Below, piece by piece: positions 1-7,931 of a stretch of DNA of 64,000 nucleotides. The notes under the pieces are model-generated. The model saw nothing but the letters and a program-made list of their open reading frames with translations, did not search any database and was not told the DNA's origin. Position 1 is the stretch's first letter, and each line of letters begins with the position of its first letter. This DNA comes from Actinobacteria bacterium UBA2272 (lineage in GTDB: Bacteria; Actinomycetota; Coriobacteriia; Anaerosomatales; Anaerosomataceae). The position numbers and the translations under genes are program-made. The stretch covers positions 434,001-498,000 of the forward strand of contig DDXA01000003.1 in NCBI GenBank assembly GCA_002347725.1. The letters are read 5' to 3'.

Positions 1-187
1 CCTCGGCACCCTTGCCCACCACAAGTACCGGCACCTCCGAGGTCACGACCTCGACCGTGTCTGGCAGACCCTCCGGCACGGAGACGACGTCGAACGCCGC
101 CGTGGTCCCTTCAAGCGTCGCGCCGCACTCGGGACATGCAGTCGCATCCGGTGCGATCGGGCTCTCGCACGAAGGACAGACGTCCAT
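1..187 (-). CDS. Zinc-ribbon protein, N-terminal part only
   Basis: The gene runs off the left edge of the window, so only about 62 N-terminal residues are visible. They begin MDVCPSCESPIAPDATACPEC, a CxxC-12-CxxC zinc ribbon of the kind found at the start of many small regulatory or scaffold proteins. A valine-rich stretch follows. I placed the start at the ATG at 187 because an AGGAG lies nine bases upstream; an in-frame ATG three codons earlier sits directly on that ribosome-binding site. The gene is downstream of and co-directional with the next two genes. Its function cannot be told from this fragment. Confidence 0.7.
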   Translation of the reverse strand, partial: MDVCPSCESPIAPDATACPECGATLEGTTAAFDVVSVPEGLPDTVEVVTSEVPVLVVGKGAE

Positions 188-222
188 TCTCACCATCTCC
201 TGCCGAAAGACGCTCGGTCTTC

Positions 223-483
223 CTAGTCGAGGAAACCGAACTCGCGCGTCTTGAAGGACTGGGCGATCTGCTCCTCGAGCGCAGCGAAGACCTCTGGGCT
301 CTCGAGCACCTTGGCCAGTCGCTCTTCGCTGAGCCGGTTCTTGACGTACGGGTCGGTCAGCGCATCGCTGAGCTTCCGCCCGTTGTGCACCTCACGAATC
401 ACATACTCGACGACCCGCTCCTCGACCGCATCGATCGCGATCTCATCGAGGAACTCCTTGATCTTGTCAGCAATGCCCGGCAC
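223..483 (-). CDS. Conserved-looking small protein of unknown function
   Basis: This 86-residue acidic, helical protein begins VPGIADKIKEFLDEIAID. It has no transmembrane segment, signal peptide or cysteine motif, and I do not recognise a family. The reading frame extends upstream to 549, but the GTG at 483 has a perfect AAGGAGG five bases before it, so I chose that start. This also removes an overlap with the preceding gene. It lies 46 bases after the RsiG-like gene and 35 bases before the zinc-ribbon gene, so the three probably form one transcript. Confidence 0.6.
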   Translation of the reverse strand: MPGIADKIKEFLDEIAIDAVEERVVEYVIREVHNGRKLSDALTDPYVKNRLSEERLAKVLESPEVFAALEEQIAQSFKTREFGFLD

Positions 484-529
484 ACGTGCCTCCTTGTCGG
501 TACCACCGCGCGCAACAACCGCGCAGCTG

Positions 530-838
530 TCACTCTTCCCAGTCGTCATCGTCCGCAGTCACATCGAAGCGCGAAACGCCATGCAGGTCGTTGGCGAGAA
601 TCTCGATGAGCCGCTCGATGTCGCCACCAGTGACGACACCCTTCCCGGCCTCCCGGTCCTCCTTGAGACGACGAACCAACTCCGCCCGCAGGATATCGAT
701 CTTGCCATGAAGGACCCTGCGGCGGTAGCTGACCTTCTGCTCCTCGGCATACAGCTCATCAAGCAGACTCCGGAGCTCTTCGACCGAGCGTTCCTGCAGG
801 TTCAGCAGACCGTCCTCCGACGCATGCTTGTCGGTCAC
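530..838 (-). CDS. RsiG-like c-di-GMP-responsive anti-sigma factor
   Basis: RsiG in Streptomyces holds the sigma factor WhiG inactive when bound to cyclic di-GMP through helices carrying E-x3-S-x2-R-x3-Q-x3-D. This 102-residue protein has one predicted long helix (about residues 17-60) with E33, S37, R40, H44 and D48 in exactly that spacing. The surrounding text, SYRRRVLHGKIDILRAEL, is close to the RsiG core as I remember it. The expected Gln is His here. Only one copy of the motif is present, as I recall for the single-motif, homodimeric Rubrobacter RsiG. The C-terminus is acidic. The GTG at 838 was chosen because GGAGG precedes it by seven bases. The cognate sigma factor is not in the window. 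Family assignment is by motif and memory, not alignment. Confidence 0.68.
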   Translation of the reverse strand: MTDKHASEDGLLNLQERSVEELRSLLDELYAEEQKVSYRRRVLHGKIDILRAELVRRLKEDREAGKGVVTGGDIERLIEILANDLHGVSRFDVTADDDDWEE

Positions 839-981
839 CACGACCCCTCCGCTCGAGTCAACAAAACGGCTCCTCCAACGTGGCCTCATTGTATCAGACG
901 AGGGTGACACCGGTGGCTGTACCTCCACTCGACGTCGACCGAATCACACCCCTGTCACCCGGACCCCTCATCAGCTCCGTT

Positions 982-1755
982 TCAGTGGTCTGAAAGCGCG
1001 AGATCCGCGACCGCCTCGCCCGTCGCTCGCTCTTCGTCCGAAGACAGGTCACCCGCCTCCAGGCGTATCCTGAACACCCGCTCGAAGCCCGCCACGACCG
1101 CGGCTTCGAGCACACCGTCTGCGGGGCGGCTCTCGCACGCATCGACGATCGTACGGGTCGTCTTCGCGAGCGCGGTTCGGGCATCGTGATCGAGACGGAA
1201 GACCGCAGCTTCGCGCCCGATATCGCGCGTGATCGTGAATGATCCGTGCTGCAGGCAGGAGTCGTGACTCCACACCTGCGCGCTTCCCGAGAGCTTCGCC
1301 GCGCCGAGTGAGAGGTCGGCCGGTGTCGCGTGCAGGTAGCACGCCCCCGAGCCGCGCGGACCGCGCGGGCGGGCGGTGAGCTCAGCGGCGATCCCGAGTT
1401 CCCGGTACGCCTCTGCCAGCGCTTCACACAGCACACCGTAGCTGCCGCGGACCCCGCGCGGGAGCCCATCGCGCACGCCGGCCACCACCGAGTAGGTCAG
1501 CTCATCGTCGTGCAGCACGCCACGTCCGCCGGTCGGGCGCCGGCACACGCCGATGCCGTGCTCGCGGCAGTACGCGAGATCGACGTCCCCGACATCCTGG
1601 AACCGGCCCAGCGAGACCGTCGGCAGGCTCCAGCGATAGAGACGCAGCGTCGGTGGCCCGCTTCCCGATTCGTGTGCCGAGAGGATCGCCCGGTCGACCG
1701 CCATATTGCGTGCGCCCCCGGAGGGGCCGTCGACTATGAGACGCCAGCTGTCCAT
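982..1755 (-). CDS. Lipoate-protein ligase / octanoyltransferase (LipM/LplA family)
   Basis: This 257-residue cofactor transferase of the BPL/LPL fold moves a lipoyl or octanoyl group onto the swinging lysine of carrier proteins such as GcvH. Visible motifs are RRPTGGRGVLH (72-82), the lipoyl-binding segment, SGACY with Cys139, and GAAKLSGSAQ with Lys154. A cysteine at this place is the acyl-thioester nucleophile of LipM, so LipM-type octanoyltransferase is somewhat more likely than an ATP-using LplA; the length suits either. It is the last gene of the gcv operon, eight bases after gcvPB, and the likely target is GcvH from the same transcript. Confidence 0.82.
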   Translation of the reverse strand: MDSWRLIVDGPSGGARNMAVDRAILSAHESGSGPPTLRLYRWSLPTVSLGRFQDVGDVDLAYCREHGIGVCRRPTGGRGVLHDDELTYSVVAGVRDGLPRGVRGSYGVLCEALAEAYRELGIAAELTARPRGPRGSGACYLHATPADLSLGAAKLSGSAQVWSHDSCLQHGSFTITRDIGREAAVFRLDHDARTALAKTTRTIVDACESRPADGVLEAAVVAGFERVFRIRLEAGDLSSDEERATGEAVADLALSDH

Positions 1756-1763
1756 GACCTGGC

Positions 1764-3251
1764 CTAGCCCGGCCCACCCTTCGGCGGCACCCAGGCCAGA
1801 TCCGGCCGCTTGACGGCAGCCGCCTCGTCGAGCCGCCTCACGGGCGTCGAGTACGGCGCACCCTGCAGCAATCCGGGGTCTTCGGCGGCCTCGGCCGCGA
1901 TCGTGCGCAGCACCCCGGCGAAACGGTCGAGCGTCTCCTTGCTCTCGGTCTCGGTCGGCTCGATCATGAGAGCCTCATCCACGATCAGCGGGAAGTAGAT
2001 CGTCGGCGGATGGATCCCGTAGTCGAGCAGACGCTTGGCGACATCGAGCGTGCGGACGCCGGTCTGCTTGCGCATCCGACCTCCCGAGAGCACGAACTCG
2101 TGCTTGCACACGCGGTCGTACGGCAGGGGCCACACGTCGCGGAGCAACTCCTTGAGGTAGTTGGCCGAAAGCACGGCCTGCTCGGCGACCTCGGTAAGCC
2201 CACTCCCACCCAGCGCGCGGATGTACGCATACGCGCGAACGAGCACGCCGAAGTTGCCGACGAACGATCGCACGCGTCCGATGCTACGTTCCGGCGTCAC
2301 GAGCGAGAACGCTCCATCAGCGGCACGCGCTACGAGCGGACCGGGAAGGTATGGCGCGAGCGCGCCGCTCACCGCCACGGGACCCGAGCCGGGCCCTCCC
2401 CCGCCGTGCGGGGTCGCAAACGTCTTGTGCAGGTTGATGTGCAGCGCATCGAAGCCCATGTCGCCCGGGCGCGACTTGCCGAGGATGGCGTTCAGGTTGG
2501 CGCCGTCGCAGTACGCCAGCGCGCCGACCGCATGGACCGCAGCCGTGATCTCCAGGATGTTCTCGTCGAACAGCCCGAGCGTGTTCGGGTTGGTGAGCAT
2601 GATGGCAGCCACGTCGGTGTCGAGCAGCGTGTTGAGAACCGCGACGTCCACGCCCCCGCGCTCATCACTCGGCACCTGGACGATCTCGTAGCCGCACATC
2701 GCCACGGTCGCAGGATTGGTGCCGTGCGCCGAGTCGGGTACCAGCACCCGCGCTCGCGGGTCGCCGTTGGCGGTGTGGTACGCGCGGATCGCGAGCAGCC
2801 CGGTGAGTTCGCCGTGCGCACCGGCTGCCGGCTGCAGCGTGACCGCGGGCAGACCGGCGATCTCGGCGAGCAGCTCCTGCAACTCCCACATCACCTCGAG
2901 GGCGCCTTGCACGGTCTCGGGCGGCTGGTACGGATGCAGCCCCGCGAATCCCGGCAGACGGCACGCCCACTCGTCGATCTTGGGGTTGTACTTCATCGTG
3001 CAACTGCCGAGCGGATAGAACCCGCTGTCCACGCCGAAGTTGGCGCTCGCGAGCCGCTCGTAGTGGCGCGCGATCTCGACCTCGGTCACGTGCGGCAGCA
3101 CGGGAGGCTCAGTGCGCTGCCGTCCGGAAAGCACCTCGGAAAGCGAGACGTCCGGCACGTCAAGCGCTGGCGACTCGACGCAGCGGGACTCGGGGGCGCC
3201 GCGCTCGAAGATCAGCGTCCCGGTGAGCGGTTCTCGTGTCGGCGCGCTCAC
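1764..3251 (-). CDS. gcvPB: Glycine dehydrogenase (decarboxylating) subunit 2
   Basis: This is the PLP-binding half of the split P-protein of the glycine cleavage system. With subunit 1 it decarboxylates glycine and passes aminomethyl to the lipoyl arm of GcvH. At 495 residues it matches the usual subunit-2 size. The PLP-binding lysine is Lys276 in INLHKTFATPHGGGG; SAHGTNPA (174-181) and YCDGANLN (248-255) are other family landmarks. The GTG start overlaps the TGA of gcvPA (GTGA), with GGAGG ten bases upstream, suggesting translational coupling of the two subunits. Confidence 0.95.
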   Translation of the reverse strand: MSAPTREPLTGTLIFERGAPESRCVESPALDVPDVSLSEVLSGRQRTEPPVLPHVTEVEIARHYERLASANFGVDSGFYPLGSCTMKYNPKIDEWACRLPGFAGLHPYQPPETVQGALEVMWELQELLAEIAGLPAVTLQPAAGAHGELTGLLAIRAYHTANGDPRARVLVPDSAHGTNPATVAMCGYEIVQVPSDERGGVDVAVLNTLLDTDVAAIMLTNPNTLGLFDENILEITAAVHAVGALAYCDGANLNAILGKSRPGDMGFDALHINLHKTFATPHGGGGPGSGPVAVSGALAPYLPGPLVARAADGAFSLVTPERSIGRVRSFVGNFGVLVRAYAYIRALGGSGLTEVAEQAVLSANYLKELLRDVWPLPYDRVCKHEFVLSGGRMRKQTGVRTLDVAKRLLDYGIHPPTIYFPLIVDEALMIEPTETESKETLDRFAGVLRTIAAEAAEDPGLLQGAPYSTPVRRLDEAAAVKRPDLAWVPPKGGPG

Positions 3252-4585
3252 AGGGCGTCCACCTCCGCCACGAACCGGTCGAGCTGGGCGCGCGTACGCT
3301 TCTCGGTCACCGCAAACAGCACACAGCCGGCATCCTCGGCTCTGAAGCGCCCGAGATCGAGGCCGGCGAAGAAGCCGCGCTCGAGCAGGCGCGCCTGCAT
3401 GGCCGCGACGTCACCGGTGTAGCGCAGCGTGAACTCGTGAGCGAACGGCGCCGAGAAGACGCGCTCGAATCGGCCGGTCTCGACCAGCCGTGACTCGAGG
3501 TAGTGCGCCTTGGCCACGCACGCCCGGCCGATGCCCGCGAGCCCCTCGCGCCCCACGGCGCTGAGGTACACGCCCGCCGCGAGCGCGTTGAGCGCATGGT
3601 TGGAGCAGATGTTCGACGTCGCCTTCTCGCGGCGGATGTGCTGCTCCCGCGTCGAAAACGTGAGCACGAACCCCGTGCGGCCGTCCACATCCGTCGTGCG
3701 ACCCGCGACGCGCCCGGGCATCTGTCGGAGATGCTCCTGGCGGCACGCGAAGATCCCGAGGCCGGGACCCCCGAAGGACTGGGGGTTGCCGAGCGGCTGG
3801 CCCTCCCCCACGACGATGTCCGCGCCGTAGGCTGCCGGCGGCTCAAGCACGCCGAGGAGTATCGGATTGGTTCCCGCGACGAGCAGCGCACCGGCATCGT
3901 GCGCGATCCCGGCGAGTGTCTCGAGGTCGTCAAGCGCTCCGTAGAAGGTCGGCGACGCCGCGAGAACCGCAGCCGTGCGGTCATCGACCAGGCCACGGAG
4001 CGCAGCGGCATCGGTGACACCGTCGCGCATCGGACACATCACGATGTCGAGCACGCCGGCTCCCACGTACGTTGCGAGCGTCTCGCGCCACTCCGGATGG
4101 ACCGCCGCCGAGACGACGACTCGGTGGCGACGCATGACACGGGCGGCCATGAGGGCCGCCTCGGCGAACGCGGTGGCGCCGTCGTACATCGACGCGTTGG
4201 CGACATCCATGCCGGTGAGCGCACAGATCATCGACTGATACTCGTAGACCGCCTGCAACGTTCCCTGGCTCACCTCGGGCTGGTACGGCGTGTACGCCGT
4301 GAAGAACGCGGGCTTGCTGATCACAGCGTCGACGATCGCCGGCACGTAGTGATCGTAGCAGCCGCCGCCGAGCAGCGAGACGACGCTCCCGGCGTGCGAG
4401 TCTGCCGACGCGAGATCCTCAAGGTGTGCTGCAAGCTCAACCTCACCCAAAGGGTCAGGAAGCGCGAGCGGCCGACCGAGACGTGCGGCGGCGGGAACGT
4501 CCACGAACAGGTCATCGACAGTGTCCGCACCGACCACACGAAGCATCTCGGCCTGCTCCTCGCAGGTCACGGGGATGAAACGCAT
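3248..4585 (-). CDS. gcvPA: Glycine dehydrogenase (decarboxylating) subunit 1
   Basis: This is the N-terminal half of the split glycine decarboxylase, which forms an alpha2-beta2 enzyme with GcvPB. The 445-residue length is normal. It begins MRFIPVTCEEQAEML; the family regions SLLGGGCYDHYVP and PYQPEVSQGTLQ are visible, as is FGGPGLGIFACR further on. It starts three bases after the gcvH stop and overlaps gcvPB by four bases, consistent with one co-translated message. Confidence 0.95.
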   Translation of the reverse strand: MRFIPVTCEEQAEMLRVVGADTVDDLFVDVPAAARLGRPLALPDPLGEVELAAHLEDLASADSHAGSVVSLLGGGCYDHYVPAIVDAVISKPAFFTAYTPYQPEVSQGTLQAVYEYQSMICALTGMDVANASMYDGATAFAEAALMAARVMRRHRVVVSAAVHPEWRETLATYVGAGVLDIVMCPMRDGVTDAAALRGLVDDRTAAVLAASPTFYGALDDLETLAGIAHDAGALLVAGTNPILLGVLEPPAAYGADIVVGEGQPLGNPQSFGGPGLGIFACRQEHLRQMPGRVAGRTTDVDGRTGFVLTFSTREQHIRREKATSNICSNHALNALAAGVYLSAVGREGLAGIGRACVAKAHYLESRLVETGRFERVFSAPFAHEFTLRYTGDVAAMQARLLERGFFAGLDLGRFRAEDAGCVLFAVTEKRTRAQLDRFVAEVDAL

Positions 4586-4588
4586 GAA

Positions 4589-4972
4589 CTACTCAGCCTC
4601 AGCGAGAAACGCCTCGTAGCCATCGGCATCCATGAGCGCGTCGACCTGTGACGGGTCGGAGAGCGAGACCTTGATCATCCAGCCATCGCCGTACGGATCC
4701 TCGTTCACGGTCTCCGGCGTGTCGCTGAGCGCGTCGTTCACCTCGACGATCTCACCCGAGACCGGCGAGAACAGCTCGGAGACCGACTTGACCGACTCGA
4801 TCTCGCCGAACGAGTCACCGGCCGACAGCACGACGCCGGCCGTGGGCAGATCCACGTACACGACTTCGCCGAGTTGGTCCTGCGCGAAGTGCGAGATGCC
4901 CATCACCGCGATGCCGCCCTCGAGGCGCACCCACTCGTGCTCGCGGTCGTACTTCAGGTCCTTGGGATACAT
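4589..4972 (-). CDS. gcvH: Glycine cleavage system H protein
   Basis: GcvH is the lipoyl carrier that shuttles the aminomethyl intermediate between P-, T- and L-proteins. The 127-residue protein contains the lipoylation site Lys62 in ESVKSVSEL and begins with the typical KYDREHEWV. The gene sits between gcvT and gcvPA. The dihydrolipoamide dehydrogenase (L-protein) is not in this window. The only lipoylation gene nearby is the LipM/LplA homologue at the operon's end. Confidence 0.95.
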   Translation of the reverse strand: MYPKDLKYDREHEWVRLEGGIAVMGISHFAQDQLGEVVYVDLPTAGVVLSAGDSFGEIESVKSVSELFSPVSGEIVEVNDALSDTPETVNEDPYGDGWMIKVSLSDPSQVDALMDADGYEAFLAEAE

Positions 4973-5005
4973 GGGGTCCTCAAGCTCCTTCCGGGAAGCC
5001 TTGGC

Positions 5006-6112
5006 TCACGAGCCCGATGCCGTGAGCGATGTCTCCTTCACGAACGGTGGCCGGACAACGGTCGCCTCGACCGTCTTGCGCCTGATCTCCATCTCAAGAG
5101 CGGTGCCCGGTTCAGCCAGCCCTGCGGGCACGTACGCTGTCGCGATGCCGTGCCCGAGTGTCGGCGAGAACGTGCCGCTTGCCACCTTACCGACCTCGGC
5201 ACCCTCACGCAACAGGGCATAGCCGTGGCGCGGAACGCCTTCGTTCACGGTAAGTCCGACGAGTCTGTGGGACGGACCTGCCTCGCGTATCCGGGCGATC
5301 GCGGCGTCGCCGATGTAGCCCGACTTCGTCTTCGGCACCACCCATCCGAGCCCGGCCGACACGGGATCGACGCCCCGGTCCATGTCGCTCCCGTACAGCG
5401 CGTAGCCCATCTCGAGCCGGAGCGTGTCTCGCGCACCGAGACCGCACGGTGTGACCTCGGGAAAGCTCAGAAGCAGACGCCACAACGCCACAGCGTGCGA
5501 CGTGTGGCAGAACAGCTCCACGCCGTCCTCTCCCGTGTAGCCGGTGCGTGCAACGAGCACGCCGATACCGTCGAGCGTCGCCTCGCCGAGCGAGAACCGT
5601 TCGGGCGGCTCCCAGCCAGTCCCGGCAAGCTCGCTCACGACCGCAACTGCGCCTGGTCCCTGCACGGCGACGAGCGCTGTGCGGTCACTCTCGTCGACCG
5701 CCTCCACTGCCGAGGGCAGGTGCGATGTGATCCACGCCCAGTCGGTCTCGCGGTTGGCGGCATTGACGACCACGAGATACTCGAGATCCCCGGTGTGATA
5801 GACGATCAGGTCGTCGATGATGCCGCCGTCCTCATCACACATCACGGTGTACAGAGCGTGACCGACCACGTCGATGCGGTCGAGATCGTTGGTCACGATG
5901 CGCTCGAGCGCCGCCTTCGCGTCCGATCCGAAGAGCCGGAACTCGCCCATGTGCGACACGTCGAAGATCCCGACGCCGGTCCGCACCGCGTTGTGCTCGT
6001 CGATGATCCCCCGATACTGAACGGGCATCCGCCATCCGGCAAAGTCCACCATCCGGGCGCCGAGTGCGACATGCTCGTCATGAAGCGGTGTGGTACGTGA
6101 CGGCTCTGACAC
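5006..6112 (-). CDS. gcvT: Glycine cleavage system T protein (aminomethyltransferase)
   Basis: GcvT transfers the methylene group from the aminomethyl-lipoyl arm of GcvH to tetrahydrofolate, releasing ammonia. The 368-residue protein has the family features: VDFAGWRMPVQY near residue 25, VGIFDVSHMGEFRL around residue 50, RTGYTGEDGVELF in the middle, and GLGARDTLRLEMGY after it. The GTG start at 6112 is preceded by GAGGAG at a good distance. It lies 15 bases after the D-Ala-D-Ala carboxypeptidase gene, so the two are probably co-transcribed. Confidence 0.95.
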   Translation of the reverse strand: MSEPSRTTPLHDEHVALGARMVDFAGWRMPVQYRGIIDEHNAVRTGVGIFDVSHMGEFRLFGSDAKAALERIVTNDLDRIDVVGHALYTVMCDEDGGIIDDLIVYHTGDLEYLVVVNAANRETDWAWITSHLPSAVEAVDESDRTALVAVQGPGAVAVVSELAGTGWEPPERFSLGEATLDGIGVLVARTGYTGEDGVELFCHTSHAVALWRLLLSFPEVTPCGLGARDTLRLEMGYALYGSDMDRGVDPVSAGLGWVVPKTKSGYIGDAAIARIREAGPSHRLVGLTVNEGVPRHGYALLREGAEVGKVASGTFSPTLGHGIATAYVPAGLAEPGTALEMEIRRKTVEATVVRPPFVKETSLTASGS

Positions 6113-6127
6113 GTCGGTAGACTCCTC

Positions 6128-7369
6128 TCACATCACGAAGACGGGCTCGGCCATGCGCTCGCCGCCGAACAACGTCCGCCACAGTCGAGTGAACCAGATG
6201 CCGATGGACTCCCCGAGATCGGGCGCCGGCACGTCGGAGGCGGCCACAAGCGCCACCTGCGCCAGCAGACGGTCGCCCTGGACGACGGTGAGCGTACCGA
6301 GACGTTGCCCGGCAACCACAGGCGCGTCGACCTCCTCGATCACGTCGATGCGCGAGGTCACCTCACCGTCGAGGTCGAACACCGGGACCGACACCGTCTG
6401 GGCGACACGCGCCGCCACCGTACGATCCAGATAGTCGGTCACGGACACGAGCGCCGCTGTCTCCTCGGCCGATGAGACCGGCGTGAGCGCGTAGTGGTCG
6501 AATCCCCAGTCGAGCAGCGTGCGGGCCTGATCGAACCGGTCATCCTCGGAAACCGCCCCGAGCACGACGGCTATGAGACCGACTTCTTCCCTCTCGGCGG
6601 AGGCGACGACACAGTAGCCGGCCTTGTTCGTCCAGCCCGTCTTGATCCCCGTCGCGCCTGCGTAGGAGTCCAGAAGCTTGTTGGAGTTCTCGTACACCTT
6701 CACCGATCCGCCCGCACTGCGTACGCTCACGCGCGGCTGAGTGACCATCGCCGCGAACCGCTCGTCCGCCATCACGACCGTGGCAAGCGTGGCAAGGTCC
6801 GATGCCGAGGTGTAGTGCCCGACCGCGTCGAGCCCGTGCGGGTTGGCGAACGCCGTATCATCGAGACCCAACTCGGCCGCCTTGTCGTTCATGCGCTGCA
6901 CGAACGCCTCTACGCTGCCAGCGACGTGCTCCGCGAGCGCGTATGCCGCATCGTTGCCCGATCGTACGAGCGTCGCCTCGAGCATCTCACGGACGGTCAT
7001 CTTCTGACCGGCGACGAGCTCGACACCGGCCTCTCCCACGCTCGCCGCCCGCCGGGAGACGGTCACGACCTCCTCGAGATCCGCCGAGTCGAGGACCACC
7101 AGAGCGGTCATCAGCTTGGTGGTCGAGGCCATCGCACGCCGCGCATCGGCGTCCCGCTCCCACAGGGGACGCCCATCGCTCGTCCACAGCACACCCGCCG
7201 GTATCGACACCTCGGGGGCTGCCGATGCGAGCACCGGGTCTCCGGCTACCGGCATGCCTCCGATACGATCGGGCTCAGCCGATGACGCCCACGCCGAGGG
7301 GACGACCAGCAACACGAGAGCAAGCGACAGCGAGAGCAGCGCGCGCTGCGCGCGAGCGTGTGAGGACAC
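6128..7369 (-). CDS. D-alanyl-D-alanine carboxypeptidase (peptidase S11, DacF/PBP5-like)
   Basis: This exported low-molecular-weight penicillin-binding protein trims the terminal D-Ala of peptidoglycan stem peptides. The 413-residue protein has a signal peptide (RALLSLSLALVLLVVPSAWA). It carries all three active-site motifs: STTK (SxxK, nucleophile Ser), SGND (SxN) and KTGWT (KTG). A C-terminal PBP5-like beta domain and an amphipathic tail (IWFTRLWRTLF) complete it. I used the GTG at 7369 because GGAG lies six bases upstream and the signal peptide follows directly; the frame stays open further upstream but without export features. It leads the gcv operon, an unexpected pairing probably of read-through convenience. 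Confidence 0.9.
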   Translation of the reverse strand: MSSHARAQRALLSLSLALVLLVVPSAWASSAEPDRIGGMPVAGDPVLASAAPEVSIPAGVLWTSDGRPLWERDADARRAMASTTKLMTALVVLDSADLEEVVTVSRRAASVGEAGVELVAGQKMTVREMLEATLVRSGNDAAYALAEHVAGSVEAFVQRMNDKAAELGLDDTAFANPHGLDAVGHYTSASDLATLATVVMADERFAAMVTQPRVSVRSAGGSVKVYENSNKLLDSYAGATGIKTGWTNKAGYCVVASAEREEVGLIAVVLGAVSEDDRFDQARTLLDWGFDHYALTPVSSAEETAALVSVTDYLDRTVAARVAQTVSVPVFDLDGEVTSRIDVIEEVDAPVVAGQRLGTLTVVQGDRLLAQVALVAASDVPAPDLGESIGIWFTRLWRTLFGGERMAEPVFVM

Positions 7370-7408
7370 GCGTGACTCCGTTCTGGCGGGATCTGCCGGG
7401 CACTCCCG

Positions 7409-7414
7409 ATTGTA
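7409..7414 (-). promoter_or_regulatory. Candidate -10 box upstream of the dac-gcv operon
   Basis: The minus strand reads TACAAT here, one base from the -10 consensus, about 40 bases before the GTG of the carboxypeptidase gene. No convincing -35 hexamer is present at 16-18 bases. The region 7370-7558 lies between divergent genes and holds nothing else I can name. Confidence 0.35.
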
Positions 7415-7558
7415 GGGGTTGTGCGTGAGACATGCACCGCTACGGCCCCTCGCGGTATCGTACGCTTCAGGGGTGCGGTTCATGTGCCGACATAATCCTC
7501 AGCGCGAGTAGTGAGGAGTCGGTGGAAGCGGTGCTTGCCGAACAATGGGGGTCCGGTG

Positions 7559-7900
7559 GTGAACGGTAGACGGAGCGCGCCGGGGGGCGATGCAGGGTTC
7601 ACGGCGATCGAGTTGATGACTGTCGCCCTCATCATCGCGATCCTGCTTCTGGTGGCGGTAGCGTCCTATCTGCCGGCCTCCGCGCGAGCCGCTGCCGCCG
7701 CGTGCGACCACAACCGCTCCGTGCTCGAACGGGCCGCCGTGGTCGTCGCAGCTTCGTCATCGTCAGGAGCGACGATGACTATAGACAGCCTGGCCTCGTC
7801 GGTCCGGGACTTCGAGTCTACATCCCGGTGTCCATCGGACGGCACCCCGTACCTCTTCAACCCGACAACCGGAAGTATCACCTGCCCGAATCATCCGTGA
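7559..7900 (+). CDS. Type IV prepilin-like protein
   Basis: A short leader ending in Gly is followed by FTAIELMTVALIIAILLLVAV, a type IV prepilin N-terminus: a prepilin-peptidase cleavage site G|F, Glu at mature position 5, then a hydrophobic helix. The mature domain is about 100 residues and has three cysteines (CDHNR, CPSDG, CPNHP). The last pair lies in a CPSDGTPYLF...CPNHP stretch, typical of minor pilins and pseudopilins. Starts at 7511 (GTG, no ribosome-binding site) or 7556/7559 (GTG after GGGGG) are possible; I prefer 7559. No assembly ATPase or prepilin peptidase is nearby, so it must use machinery encoded elsewhere. Confidence 0.75.
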   Translation: MNGRRSAPGGDAGFTAIELMTVALIIAILLLVAVASYLPASARAAAAACDHNRSVLERAAVVVAASSSSGATMTIDSLASSVRDFESTSRCPSDGTPYLFNPTTGSITCPNHP

Positions 7901-7931
7901 CCGTAGGTAACGACCCGCCGTAGGAGGTCCA

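Noticed and set aside
136..907. Several plus-strand open frames opposite the first three genes
   Set aside because: They are shadows in GC-rich DNA with no ribosome-binding sites, and the minus-strand genes have good ones.
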